Assembly (NCBI GenBank): GCA_910574635.1
Contig: CAJTCG010000015.1
Span: forward strand, 16,983-80,982
Source of the DNA: Oscillospiraceae bacterium
GTDB lineage: Bacteria > Bacillota > Clostridia > Oscillospirales > Oscillospiraceae
Direction: 5' to 3'
Length of the DNA: 64,000 nt
Part shown: positions 55,948 through 63,646 of the stretch, one piece after another
Layout: every line of letters begins with the position of its first letter
Numbering within the stretch: the first letter of the stretch is position 1
The notes under the pieces: generated by a model
Databases searched by the model: none
The model's input: only the letters and a program-made list of their open reading frames with translations
Told to the model about the DNA's origin: nothing
Made by a program: the position numbers and the translations under genes

Positions 55948-56657
55948 GGCTTGTCCATTTCCGCCCGCAGGCTGTCCTTGATGTAGTAGTCCAGGCCCAT
56001 TTCCTGGCATAGCGCCTCGGCCTCCCGGCCAAACCGCGCCCAGTTGATGTCCGACGGGTGGTAGTTCAGCTTGCCGATTTTCACTTTTTGGATGAATGGG
56101 GCGCAATGCTTGATACAGCCTATCACCGCCTCTGGGTCAAGGACCGGTTCAAAGGACACCCAGGTATGAATCCTATGGTTTCTTGCATATTCCAAGGCGT
56201 ACAATCTATCACCCACTGTCGTGGCATATGGCTCCATTCCGTGTGCCATAGCGCCATCACAGGAAATAGTGATACCGTACCAGTCCTCGCCGTCCAGCAG
56301 ATCAAAGTCCCGGCTTCCGTCGCCCTTAGTCAAAATCTGGACGTGATTGCCGTACTCCTTCAACGCCCGAATGGCCTCCCGCGTGGGCGTCGTGTCATAG
56401 CCGGTGGGGTACGGGTCGCAGGTAAAGCACAGGTGGATAAGCTGCCCGGTGATCTGCTCCCGCTCCAACTGACGCCGCAGCTCCGTCACGATGTCACGGC
56501 GCGGCTCCACGCAGCTATGAAACGTCTCCCGGCCCCGGTGGAGGACCTGGGGCGCGAAACAGTAATAGCAGCGGTGCGGGCATCCGGTGTAGATGTTCAC
56601 GGCGTAGTCGCCGTACTCCGCCGCCGCGCCCTTCGGTTTGTAGATAGGCCCTCTCAT
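55944..56657 (-). CDS. radical SAM protein 2 (SplB-like)
   Basis: 237 residues from ATG 56657. The cluster motif NIYTGCPHRCYYCFAPQVLH is near residue 28; LCFTCDPYPTGYDTTPTREA and QILTKGDGSRDFDLLDGEDW are SAM-barrel strands found in spore-photoproduct-lyase-related radical SAM enzymes. Short for a lyase, and the C-terminal catalytic Cys region is not obvious. Probably acts on nucleic acid. Confidence 0.82.
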   Translation of the reverse strand: MRGPIYKPKGAAAEYGDYAVNIYTGCPHRCYYCFAPQVLHRGRETFHSCVEPRRDIVTELRRQLEREQITGQLIHLCFTCDPYPTGYDTTPTREAIRALKEYGNHVQILTKGDGSRDFDLLDGEDWYGITISCDGAMAHGMEPYATTVGDRLYALEYARNHRIHTWVSFEPVLDPEAVIGCIKHCAPFIQKVKIGKLNYHPSDINWARFGREAEALCQEMGLDYYIKDSLRAEMDKP

Positions 56658-57043
56658 TCCTTGACATCCTCCTTCCACTCCGCCACAATGCAGTCCCGGC
56701 AGTCATAGCCCAAGCGCTGGCAGTAGTCACAGAAAAAATCATCGTCGGCCCCGTCGGCCATAGCCTTTTTCAGAATGTCCCGGAAGTCCGGCACATTCAC
56801 AGGGCGTCCAGGCCCCAGCTTTTCCAGCACCCGCGCCAGAAAATGGGCGGCATCCCAGTCTCCGAAAACCTCCGCTGGGCTGATCGGCCCCCGCGTCTCC
56901 GGGTCCAGCTCGCAAATTGCCACGCATCCACCCTCGGCGTTCGTTTCAAACTTTGCGTCTGATTTCTCCACAATCTTCCCGTCCGCATCCCGTCGAACCG
57001 TTCCCAGGCGGCAGTCACCACGGGCGATTAAAAGTACACTCAT
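56654..57043 (-). CDS. early-operon protein with C-terminal Cys cluster
   Basis: 129 residues: MSVLLIARGDCRLGTVRRDA, AEVFGDWDAAHFLARVLEKL, then DDDFFCDYCQRLGYDCRDCI (four Cys in 15 residues). Overlaps the second radical-SAM gene by 4 bp. Unknown function; the Cys cluster could hold zinc or Fe-S. Confidence 0.58.
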   Translation of the reverse strand: MSVLLIARGDCRLGTVRRDADGKIVEKSDAKFETNAEGGCVAICELDPETRGPISPAEVFGDWDAAHFLARVLEKLGPGRPVNVPDFRDILKKAMADGADDDFFCDYCQRLGYDCRDCIVAEWKEDVKE

Positions 57044-57055
57044 AGCTACTGCCTC

Positions 57056-57478
57056 CTACACATACAGCACGCCGCCGACTTCCGCCGCGATCATGCCACC
57101 CTGAATCATTTTCAGCCAGTCCTCTTTCGACGCCTTGATGTCCGCAAATACGGTGGCGTTATCTTCGCACCAGTCCGCAAGTTCCTCCGCCGTCTTAAAG
57201 ATAGGCGATACCGGCGCACCCTCCGTCGTGGTTTCCCACAACTGGAACCCCTCGCCGGTCGGCGGGTCCACTTTGAAATACTTCTTCCAGTCCGGGCAAG
57301 GCTCGTCCGGCGCATAGTCAAACTTAATCATCGGAATACCCATAACGCGGGCAAACTCCCTGCACCGTGCGCACCCCTCCGTGTAATCTTCGTGGCAAAA
57401 GCCAATCTGATAGCCGTACCAGACCTTGTGCAACGGATAATCAAAATCCAGCGGCACACGCTTCACTTCTCGTCCCAC
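57056..57478 (-). CDS. phage protein of unknown function (VPLDFDYPL type)
   Basis: 140 residues beginning VKRVPLDFDYPLHKVWYGYQ, an opening shared by many phage early proteins, with CHEDYTEGCARCREFARVMG and DWCEDNATVFADIKASKED. Family widespread, role unknown. Lies just after the PP-loop gene. Confidence 0.62.
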   Translation of the reverse strand: MGREVKRVPLDFDYPLHKVWYGYQIGFCHEDYTEGCARCREFARVMGIPMIKFDYAPDEPCPDWKKYFKVDPPTGEGFQLWETTTEGAPVSPIFKTAEELADWCEDNATVFADIKASKEDWLKMIQGGMIAAEVGGVLYV

Positions 57479-57493
57479 ATTTTCGCCTCCATT

Positions 57494-58327
57494 TCAAAAC
57501 AATCTGTAATTGAGCGCTTCATCCAACATGGCCCACCGAAAAACTTTGTCGTCTGCCGAAATAAGGTGGTCGTCCTCTGCCTGGAAGCGGCGTTCGTAGT
57601 CGTGGACCGTATGCCCAGTCTCGCCAGCTTTGGAAGGAGCTTTGAACGAAACCGGGCTGTCCTCGTCCCATTTCAGAAGCAGCGCCCAGTATTCCGGGTA
57701 TTTTTTGCGCAAAAGTCGTAACTGTTGCACGCCTTGATTGTGACAGAACCAACACCCGCCGCGTGTGGTGTCCGTATAAATGGGAGACAGCAGACCGTTT
57801 TTTTCGCACCATTCGCGGCACATTGCCTCGGTCCACCCGGCCTCCACAAGCGGGCTTCTTTTTTCTGCGCTTAACACGCTAAACCTTCCAGGCTCGTCTA
57901 CGGCAATCCCCAAATACTGCACGGCTCCTGCGTCGCTTTTTTCAATGCTCTTAAATGGGTCAAGTTTCAGCTTTTGGCACCACGGACCGCGTATCATCGG
58001 AAAGCCTTTGATTGTCCCTTGGTTTTTCCCGCTTTTGAGAATGTGGTAAAATCCATCCTGGTAAGTGACCTTTTCCTTTTTCACTCCATCAATATTTGTG
58101 GCGTGATAGTGTTCTACCTTAATTCCCCAGCGTTCCATGATTACAGCATCCGCACGCCGCTTAAACTCCACCATGGGCGGCAGGTCTGCGGGAATGGTAT
58201 CGGTTGCCCATATTTCCGCGTGGATAATGCGGTCCAACGGCCAGCCCAATTCCTCAATTGCCCCCAGGCACGCCAGCGAATCCTTGCCATAGGACAGAGA
58301 GAGTACATATTCTTCCCGCTCGTTCAT
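57494..58327 (-). CDS. PP-loop ATPase, PAPS-reductase/DndC-like
   Basis: 277 residues from ATG 58327. The ATP-pyrophosphatase motif is VLSLSYGKDSLACLGAIEEL at the N-terminus. IRGPWCQKLKLDPFK and TRGGCWFCHNQGVQQLRLLR supply Cys residues placed as in PAPS reductases and DndC-like sulfur-transfer proteins. Possible jobs: thiolation of DNA or tRNA, or sulfate assimilation. The neighbourhood (methyltransferases, radical SAM, Cys proteins) favours nucleic-acid modification. Confidence 0.77.
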   Translation of the reverse strand: MNEREEYVLSLSYGKDSLACLGAIEELGWPLDRIIHAEIWATDTIPADLPPMVEFKRRADAVIMERWGIKVEHYHATNIDGVKKEKVTYQDGFYHILKSGKNQGTIKGFPMIRGPWCQKLKLDPFKSIEKSDAGAVQYLGIAVDEPGRFSVLSAEKRSPLVEAGWTEAMCREWCEKNGLLSPIYTDTTRGGCWFCHNQGVQQLRLLRKKYPEYWALLLKWDEDSPVSFKAPSKAGETGHTVHDYERRFQAEDDHLISADDKVFRWAMLDEALNYRLF

Positions 58328-58710
58328 CGTTTGTTCCAAAAGTCGTCAATAGCCTTGTGGCAAGGCTCCGGCCCGCCGCCGCTCACCCATTCCTCGAACG
58401 CTTCCCGGCGCTCCCGGCGCTTATGCACGTCCTCCTCCTCATAGTGACGCTCCAGCGTATCCCGGTCATGGAGCTGGAAAATATGGCCGTTCCCGCTCCG
58501 CATGGAAATGTCGATCTGGATACACCCGCTACAGCTCATGTCCGGGTGAATCTCGATTTCCAGGTTGCCCAGCACCATCACATAGAAGCCCTCGGAATTG
58601 GCCCAGTCGCTTTGTTTCAGGCCCTTTGCCGTCCCGAACTCCTGCACGGCCAGCGCCCGCGCCTTTGCCAGCGTCAGACGGAATCCGCCAGGGTATAACT
58701 TTTTAGGCAT
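58324..58710 (-). CDS. early-operon protein of unknown function
   Basis: 128 residues: PGGFRLTLAKARALAVQEFG, SEGFYVMVLGNLEIEIHPDM, SCSGCIQIDISM, and a charged C-terminus. Overlaps the PP-loop gene by 4 bp and the next one by 8 bp. Possibly a partner of the PP-loop enzyme; no domain recognised. Confidence 0.57.
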   Translation of the reverse strand: MPKKLYPGGFRLTLAKARALAVQEFGTAKGLKQSDWANSEGFYVMVLGNLEIEIHPDMSCSGCIQIDISMRSGNGHIFQLHDRDTLERHYEEEDVHKRRERREAFEEWVSGGGPEPCHKAIDDFWNKR

Positions 58711-58894
58711 CCCTACTCCGCCTCCTTCTCAAATTTTCCCGTTCCTCGAAGCACTCCTGCGTAAGCGGCTTTGGGTGTTTCCCCGCGTCCTCCAGGATGT
58801 GGCAGCACGGGAACGGGTTGTACCCTCCCCCTGCCGCCATCATCCGATAGAAGTAGCGGCACTTCTTGCACTTCACCCCTGCTCCGCCGCTCAT
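58703..58894 (-). CDS. 63-residue Cys-rich protein
   Basis: CKKCRYFYRMMAAGGGYNPF then CCHILEDAGKHP and LTQECFEERENLRRRRSRDA: five Cys with a basic tail, as in small zinc proteins of phage early regions. Overlaps neighbours by 4-8 bp. Confidence 0.58.
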   Translation of the reverse strand: MSGGAGVKCKKCRYFYRMMAAGGGYNPFPCCHILEDAGKHPKPLTQECFEERENLRRRRSRDA

Positions 58895-59067
58895 ACGCTC
58901 ACCCGCTGATCGCTTTTCCGGCCTCTGGCCGGACGCGCCGCCCGCTCGTCCTGGGCGGGCGGCTCTTTCAGCGTGGCCTCCACATTGAAGTGTTTGGAGA
59001 CAAGCGCCTCCAGCGTTTTCCGAAACGCATTGACGTTGAACACGCCCACAACTTCTACGCCGTCCAT
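58891..59067 (-). CDS. small early protein
   Basis: 58 residues from ATG 59067: MDGVEVVGVFNVNAFRKTLE, ALVSKHFNVEATLKEPP and a basic tail. Short alpha/beta protein, unknown role. Stop overlaps the next gene's start. Confidence 0.52.
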   Translation of the reverse strand: MDGVEVVGVFNVNAFRKTLEALVSKHFNVEATLKEPPAQDERAARPARGRKSDQRVSV

Positions 59068-59077
59068 GTCCCGCTCC

Positions 59078-59275
59078 TCACATTGCGGTGCTGTCCATGG
59101 CCCGCGCAAACTTCATGCCGCGCATGAAAGCCAGCATTTCCCGCGTCTCCTCGCGGCCCATGACGGCTACCTGTTCCGCCACAATTTCCAGCAGGTTTTT
59201 CGTTTCCTGCTCCTGCTCCACAGAAAGCATGATCTCCGGCGCGTTCGCCGCCTGCATCCGCTCCATGGCTTCCAT
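59078..59275 (-). CDS. small helical early protein
   Basis: 65 residues from ATG 59275: MEAMERMQAANAPEIMLSVE, LEIVAEQVAVMGREETREML. Entirely helical. Start preceded by an AAAGGGGG-type site. Unknown function. Confidence 0.52.
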   Translation of the reverse strand: MEAMERMQAANAPEIMLSVEQEQETKNLLEIVAEQVAVMGREETREMLAFMRGMKFARAMDSTAM

Positions 59276-59375
59276 TATGTAACCCCCTTTTCTTTTCCGG
59301 CCTCCTTCTGCTATAATGTTCCCGGTGACGGCTCCACCCGCCGCCGGAAACTTATAGAAAAGGAGGAAAGTTGCT

Positions 59376-59579
59376 ATGATTGGATACTTTATTGACGGAA
59401 GGAATCTCACTCGTTCCCAAAGGCTCGACATTGACGCCCAGCTTTTGAAGCACAACTATGTGTACAATTCCGTTGAGCCACTTCACGAGTTCAAATTCTA
59501 CGTTGAAAAAGGCGATTTCCCCGTAGAAAGCCTTGCCCTGCCTCCCGGCATCAAGGTTGAACTTCTTCGTCCTCAATAA
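59376..59579 (+). CDS. small rightward protein inside the early region
   Basis: 67 residues, ATG 59376 with AAGGAGGA upstream: MIGYFIDGRNLTRSQRLDID, LLKHNYVYNSVEPLHEFKFY. Runs against the early operon and has TATAAT at 59312-59317 in front of it, so it may be expressed in the lysogen. Its 3' end overlaps the next minus-strand gene by 29 bp. Unknown function. Confidence 0.55.
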   Translation: MIGYFIDGRNLTRSQRLDIDAQLLKHNYVYNSVEPLHEFKFYVEKGDFPVESLALPPGIKVELLRPQ

Positions 59580-59757
59580 AAACCCTTGTGCTTCCATCTT
59601 CCGCCGGGTCGTATTCGATTATGACCCGGCACTTTTTGTGCGCAACCGCCACGTTCGCCAGCACGTTTCCAAAGCACTCCATACATACAGCGAAGCAGTC
59701 AAACTTTCTTGTCCCGGCGCTCATAACTCGAACCTTCCCCGCCTCCGGCTCCTCCAT
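59551..59757 (-). CDS. first gene of the leftward early operon
   Basis: 68 residues: EEPEAGKVRVMSAGTRKFDC, FAVCMECFGNVLANVAVAHK, IIEYDPAEDGSTRVFIEDEE. Located directly after the consensus leftward promoter, where cro- or antirepressor-like genes are often found, but no helix-turn-helix is visible. Strong GGGAGG-type site upstream. Confidence 0.55.
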   Translation of the reverse strand: MEEPEAGKVRVMSAGTRKFDCFAVCMECFGNVLANVAVAHKKCRVIIEYDPAEDGSTRVFIEDEEVQP

Positions 59758-59816
59758 CGTTCCTCACTCCCTCCTCCCGCAATCGGGCTTAATCAGGACA
59801 GTTTTGTTTTTCATTT

Positions 59817-59920
59817 GTCCTTATGGGGACATTATAGAGCCTCGTTTTGTCCTTGTCAATCCTTTTTTGAAAAATATTTTTTCATTTTGTCTTGACTAAA
59901 CCATTTTGGCGTTATATACT
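59817..59920. promoter_or_regulatory. divergent lysis-lysogeny switch promoters
   Basis: Minus strand: TTGACA (59859-59854), 17 bp, TATAAT (59836-59831), a perfect consensus promoter for the early operon. Plus strand: TTGACT (59892-59897), 17 bp, TATACT (59915-59920) for the repressor. TGTCC/GGACA half-sites recur: the palindrome TGTCCTTATGGGGACA (59817-59832) overlaps the leftward -10; other half-sites lie near 59795 and 59848. They are likely repressor operators. Confidence 0.8.
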
Positions 59921-59954
59921 GTAGCCATCAGTTACGGGGAAGGGGGTGATAGCG

Positions 59955-60485
59955 TTGGAAATGCACGACAGAATCCGGGAACTCCGAAAAAAGCACCTGC
60001 ATTTGTCGCAGACCGAATTTGGGGAGAGGCTGGGGGTCAGCCGGTCCGTCATTAAAAACATTGAACTCGACGCACTGGCCCGGCCAGACCAAAAACTTTC
60101 TCTTATTAAGCTGATGTGCAAGGAGTTTTCCGTCAGCGAGGAATGGCTTTTGAACGGTACGGAACCCATGTTTGTCCAGCCGGACACATTCAGTCTGGAC
60201 CAGTATGTGCGGGACCATGGCGGCACCGATCTTGAAATCGAGATCGTGAAAGCGTACTTTGATCTGGACAAGGATGCCCGGTTAGCGGCGGTGAATTACT
60301 TCATTGACCGGCTGACCGCCGCAAAGGCCAGAGCCGCCGCAAAGGAGCAGGCCGCCGTCCAGGTTTTCGCCGCCGAGAAGGAGCCGGACAAACCGCCCGT
60401 CAGTCTGGATGGGCTGACGACCGAGGAACTGGAAGCGCTCTATGCGGAGCAGCAATATAAAAAAACAGCCTCCGGGAGTGCATAG
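59955..60485 (+). CDS. XRE-family repressor (cI-like)
   Basis: 176 residues. HTH in residues ~8-60: IRELRKKHLHLSQTEFGERL, GVSRSVIKNIELDALARPD. The rest (DQYVRDHGGTDLEIEIVKAY and an Ala-rich helix) would be for dimerisation; no S24 peptidase is present, so induction is not by simple self-cleavage. I chose TTG 59955 because AGGGGGTG lies six bases upstream; GTG 59946 and ATG 59961 are alternatives. Confidence 0.82.
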   Translation: MEMHDRIRELRKKHLHLSQTEFGERLGVSRSVIKNIELDALARPDQKLSLIKLMCKEFSVSEEWLLNGTEPMFVQPDTFSLDQYVRDHGGTDLEIEIVKAYFDLDKDARLAAVNYFIDRLTAAKARAAAKEQAAVQVFAAEKEPDKPPVSLDGLTTEELEALYAEQQYKKTASGSA

Positions 60486-60550
60486 AATCCGGCGGCGTCT
60501 GTTTGGAATACTACCGGCGGCATCCCGGTTTTCGGCGGTCAAAAAAATAA

Positions 60551-60578
60551 GCCCGGTAAGGCGTGAGCCTCACCGGGC
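60551..60578 (+). terminator. hairpin after the repressor gene
   Basis: GCCCGGT and ACCGGGC arms with pairing inside (GC-gtga-GC). Located 66 bp after the repressor stop. The following AGGTGAAAGGAG holds the next ribosome-binding site, so it may attenuate rather than stop transcription. The remainder of 60486-60598 shows no gene. Confidence 0.5.
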
Positions 60579-60598
60579 AGGTGAAAGGAGTATTCTGT

Positions 60599-61168
60599 AT
60601 GAGCGACAATCTGGCGTACCAGGAGGAGCGGCGCGAGGAGCTGATCGGCGGCAAGGTCGTGATGATGTCCCCCGCCTCCACCAACCACACGTTTGTTTCC
60701 GGCAACATCCACGGCATCTTTTGGCACTACCTCAAAGGGAAAAAGTGTACTCCCATTTCTGACGGCTCCACCGTGTACCTGACGGACGACGATCACTTTG
60801 TCCCCGATTTTATGGTGGTCTGCGACCCGGACAAGATCAAGAGCGACGGCATCCACGGCGCTCCTGATCTGGTGGTGGAGGTCCTTTCCCCCAGCACCAT
60901 GCGGAACGATAAGACCCGCAAGAAAGACGTGTACGCCCGCTGCGGCGTCCGGGAATACTGGCTTGTGGACCCGGCCAGCAAGTCCGTCGAGGTCTACCGC
61001 ACCGACGGGAGCGAATTTGTCCTTCACGATATTTACGCCCAGCGCCCCGACTGGGAGCTGGCGAAGATGTCCGAGGAGGAGCGGGCCGCGCTGGAAACCC
61101 ATTTCAAGTGCAGTCTGTTTGACGACCTGGACATTTCCCTGGAGGACATTTTTTACCGCACGTTCTGA
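60599..61168 (+). CDS. Uma2-family endonuclease-like protein
   Basis: 189 residues, ATG 60599 after AAAGGAG. Restriction-fold landmarks: EERREELIGGKVVMMSPAST, FVPDFMVVCDPDK (Asp), GAPDLVVEVLSPST (Asp and Glu), KKDVYARCGVREYWLVDPAS. Uma2/DUF820 proteins have a PD-(D/E)XK fold; many are of unknown target. Its place between repressor and integrase suggests a lysogen-expressed gene, perhaps anti-phage (inference). Confidence 0.83.
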   Translation: MSDNLAYQEERREELIGGKVVMMSPASTNHTFVSGNIHGIFWHYLKGKKCTPISDGSTVYLTDDDHFVPDFMVVCDPDKIKSDGIHGAPDLVVEVLSPSTMRNDKTRKKDVYARCGVREYWLVDPASKSVEVYRTDGSEFVLHDIYAQRPDWELAKMSEEERAALETHFKCSLFDDLDISLEDIFYRTF

Positions 61169-61178
61169 AAATAAAAAT

Positions 61179-61209
61179 CCGCCCCCAGTGTTACCAGCAC
61201 CGGGGGCGG
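61179..61209 (+). terminator. hairpin after the Uma2 gene
   Basis: CCGCCCCCaGTG with CACcGGGGGCGG around a short loop, 10 bp after the Uma2 stop. No long T tract follows. Confidence 0.6.
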
Positions 61210-61267
61210 GGAGTGAACCTTACCGGGGCAGGCCCGATAATAGCCACTGTGGCAAGTGCTATTATAC

Positions 61268-61311
61268 CACCTGCCCCTGGGATTTTGCAACCATTTTAGG
61301 AGGGGCAGGTG
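61268..61311 (+). promoter_or_regulatory. inverted repeat covering the integrase ribosome-binding site
   Basis: CACCTGCCCC (61268-61277) is the exact complement of GGGGCAGGTG (61302-61311). The right arm includes most of AGGAGGGG (61298-61305), the Shine-Dalgarno site of the integrase. A folded leader would hide it. A third GGGGCAGG copy lies near 61218-61225 and could compete for the left arm. Confidence 0.6.
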
Positions 61312-61318
61312 TTTATTT

Positions 61319-62689
61319 ATGCCAAAAAATGAAGCGGCGTCCCCGCTGCGTGCCGCCCTGTATATCCGGGTCAGCACAGAGGAGCAGGCTTTGCGCGGCT
61401 ACTCGCTGGAGGCCCAGCACGAGGCACTGACTTCCTACGCAAAGTCCCACCATATGCTGATCGTGGACTACTACCGGGACGAGGGCAAGAGCGCCCGCAA
61501 GCCCTACCGCACCCGCCCGGAGTGTATGCGTATGCTCTCCGATGTGGAGGCCGGGAAGATCGACCTGATTCTGTTTATCAAGCTGGACCGTTGGTTTCGC
61601 AACGTCGGAGACTATTACGAGGTCCAAAAAATTCTTGACGCCCATGGTGTCCACTGGCAGGCCACCCAGGAGGACTACGAGACGGTCACATCCTCCGGCC
61701 AGTTCAAGGTAAACATTATGCTGTCCGTCGCGCAGAACGAGGCCGACCGTACCGGAGAGCGTATCAGCGCGGTCCTGGACAGTAAAATCAGGCATGGCAC
61801 GGTCCCTTGCGGCAAAATCCCCTTCGGCTACCGAATCAACCAGGAAAAGCGGCTGGAGGTTGTGCCGGAGCACGCGGCAATCATCCTGGACGCTTTCGAG
61901 CATTACCGCTCTACCGTCTCCGTCCGGGCCACCGCCGCCTATATCCGCAAGACCTACGGCCAGAACTGGGACAATGTGCGCTGCCGCCGGAACCTCTGCC
62001 AGACCTTGTATATCGGCCACTATGAGAGCAACGGGAGAGTGAACCCAAACTTCTGCCCGCCCATCGTCCCCCGTGACCTGTTCGACGACGTGCAAAAGCT
62101 CCTGTCCAACAACACAAAGGCCAACCCCACCGGGCGGGTGTTCCTCTTTACCTCCTTGCTGATCTGTGCCGAGTGCGGCCACCGGCTGGCCGGTATACGG
62201 AACGGGCAGTATTGCTATTACCGCTGCCCACAGCATTATGGCCGTGGAACCTGTATTCATAAAAAGCAGATCAGGGAGAAAGCGGTTGAGGCGTGGCTGT
62301 TCTCCTTCCTGGGGGACGAGCTGGAAAAGCAGCGCCTTGAATGGGAGATCAAGGAGGCAAAGCGCAAGCAAGCCGCCGCCTCCATAGACCGCGCCGCTAT
62401 TCGTCGCAAGCTGACCCGGCTGAAAGAGCTGTATGTGGCTGAAATGATTGACCTGGACGAATACCGCCGGGACTATGAACTGTATACCGCCCAGCTTGAC
62501 GAGCGGCCCGCCGTCTCCACCAGGGAGGAGCGCCCCAACTTTGAAGCGGTGGAGGCCATTCTTGCTAAAGGCTTCCGCAGCATCTATGACAGCTTCGAGC
62601 CGGAGGAAAAGCGCACCCTCTGGCGCTCTGCGATAAAGGAAATTCACATTGACAAAGACCTCCAGATTACCCGCATCGTTTTTTTATAA
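61319..62689 (+). CDS. int: large serine recombinase (phage integrase)
   Basis: 456 residues from ATG 61319 (AGGAGGGG upstream). The catalytic domain has AALYIRVSTEEQALRGYSLE with the nucleophile Ser in RVS, then DLILFIKLDRWFRNVGDYYE. The recombinase domain shows PFGYRINQEKRLEVVPEHAA. A zinc ribbon follows (CAECGHRLAGIRNGQYCYYR, C..GTC) and a C-terminal coiled coil. It inserts phage DNA at a short asymmetric site. The stop lies 7 bp from the attP-derived right arm. Confidence 0.93.
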   Translation: MPKNEAASPLRAALYIRVSTEEQALRGYSLEAQHEALTSYAKSHHMLIVDYYRDEGKSARKPYRTRPECMRMLSDVEAGKIDLILFIKLDRWFRNVGDYYEVQKILDAHGVHWQATQEDYETVTSSGQFKVNIMLSVAQNEADRTGERISAVLDSKIRHGTVPCGKIPFGYRINQEKRLEVVPEHAAIILDAFEHYRSTVSVRATAAYIRKTYGQNWDNVRCRRNLCQTLYIGHYESNGRVNPNFCPPIVPRDLFDDVQKLLSNNTKANPTGRVFLFTSLLICAECGHRLAGIRNGQYCYYRCPQHYGRGTCIHKKQIREKAVEAWLFSFLGDELEKQRLEWEIKEAKRKQAAASIDRAAIRRKLTRLKELYVAEMIDLDEYRRDYELYTAQLDERPAVSTREERPNFEAVEAILAKGFRSIYDSFEPEEKRTLWRSAIKEIHIDKDLQITRIVFL

Positions 62690-62695
62690 GCATTT

Positions 62696-62719
62696 TTATA
62701 CTAACTATACTTAACCATC
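62696..62719. other. attR: attR: right prophage junction
   Basis: Phage arm 62696-62717 (starts TTATACTAA on the plus strand), then the TC dinucleotide 62718-62719, then host coding sequence. Joining host sequence left of 7584 and right of 62719 restores an uninterrupted frame across LSLPEDWDYT. Confidence 0.75.
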
Positions 62720-62839
62720 CGGCAGCGACAGCATGAGCGAGAGAAGCCCCTTTGCCTTTAAGGACAATTCCGTATTGCGCAGATGGTGGTTGCACATGAT
62801 CGTGAAGTCCTTTGTTTTTTCTACTCGGAATACAGCCAT
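62720..62839 (-). pseudogene. HTH/DUF6017 replication-type protein, N-terminal part (split by prophage)
   Basis: From ATG 62839 (AGGAGG upstream): MAVFRVEKTKDFTIMCNHHL, RNTELSLKAKGLLSLMLSLP. These are the first ~42 residues of the winged-helix protein whose remainder lies at 6848-7583. After LSLP the frame enters phage DNA, reads DG and stops at TAA, so only a short peptide could be made. Confidence 0.8.
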
Positions 62840-62868
62840 TTCAAAGCCTCCTTTCTTCGGTTATCCTG

Positions 62869-63390
62869 TTACAAGACGCAGTCCCTGCGGTCATAGTGGA
62901 GATGCCCGTCTGAGACCTTCGCATGGTTTTTCAGTTTGACTTCGCCCCGTTCCTGGCTGTCTAAAAATTTCTGATAGCCGGCATCCGTAAGGAACAGGCG
63001 CATCTTATCGCCCTTATCGCCGACAGGAGAATTATAAGACAGCACGTTGAAGATGATCATGTGCCGTACCTCTGGAGCAAAGCGTTCCAGGGCCATGATG
63101 TCATGCCCTTTCAATTTTTCAGCGCCGGATTGCTGCCTGGCCTCCGCAATCTTTTCACCAATCGTCCGGGGCGGGTAGGGCAGGAGGTAATTCTTCTGAA
63201 TTTCCCGCACGATGTCCATGCACTCGTCATCCGTTAGGACGCGCAGCTTTGCCATCAGACTTTCCGCTGCCTTCCGCTGTTCAGGGTCCTTTGTGTACCA
63301 GGCAGCCATGTGGAGCTCGGTCAGGACTTTGTATTGATAGTCGCCCTCAACCTGAAACAGCAGCCGTTTTTCCATTTCATTTAATTCCAT
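62869..63390 (-). CDS. conjugative-element protein of unknown function
   Basis: 173 residues from ATG 63390 (AAAGGAG upstream): MELNEMEKRLLFQVEGDYQY, MAAWYTKDPEQRKAAESLMA, LLPYPPRTIGEKIAEARQQS, RHMIIFNVLSYNSPVGDKGD. It precedes the split winged-helix gene by 30 bp on the same strand, as in several clostridial conjugative elements. Role unknown. Appears intact. Confidence 0.65.
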   Translation of the reverse strand: MELNEMEKRLLFQVEGDYQYKVLTELHMAAWYTKDPEQRKAAESLMAKLRVLTDDECMDIVREIQKNYLLPYPPRTIGEKIAEARQQSGAEKLKGHDIMALERFAPEVRHMIIFNVLSYNSPVGDKGDKMRLFLTDAGYQKFLDSQERGEVKLKNHAKVSDGHLHYDRRDCVL

Positions 63391-63646
63391 GTGAATCTCC
63401 TTTCTCTTGAAAATGGGTATAAAAAATGGGCGCCCACCTATAAAAGTGAAACGCCCACGGCAACCAGCGGCCAGGCAATACACCGGACCGCTGGCACTAT
63501 TAAATTTTGTCGTTAATGAAACAGCCTCCTTTTTTCGATATTTTTCTCGCAATGTTTCCCCTTGAAAAGGAATTGAATAAATGACGGCAAGCGCTCAAAC
63601 CCCTTGAAAATAAAGGCTTTTTCCGTTTGTCGTTATTATACCGTAA

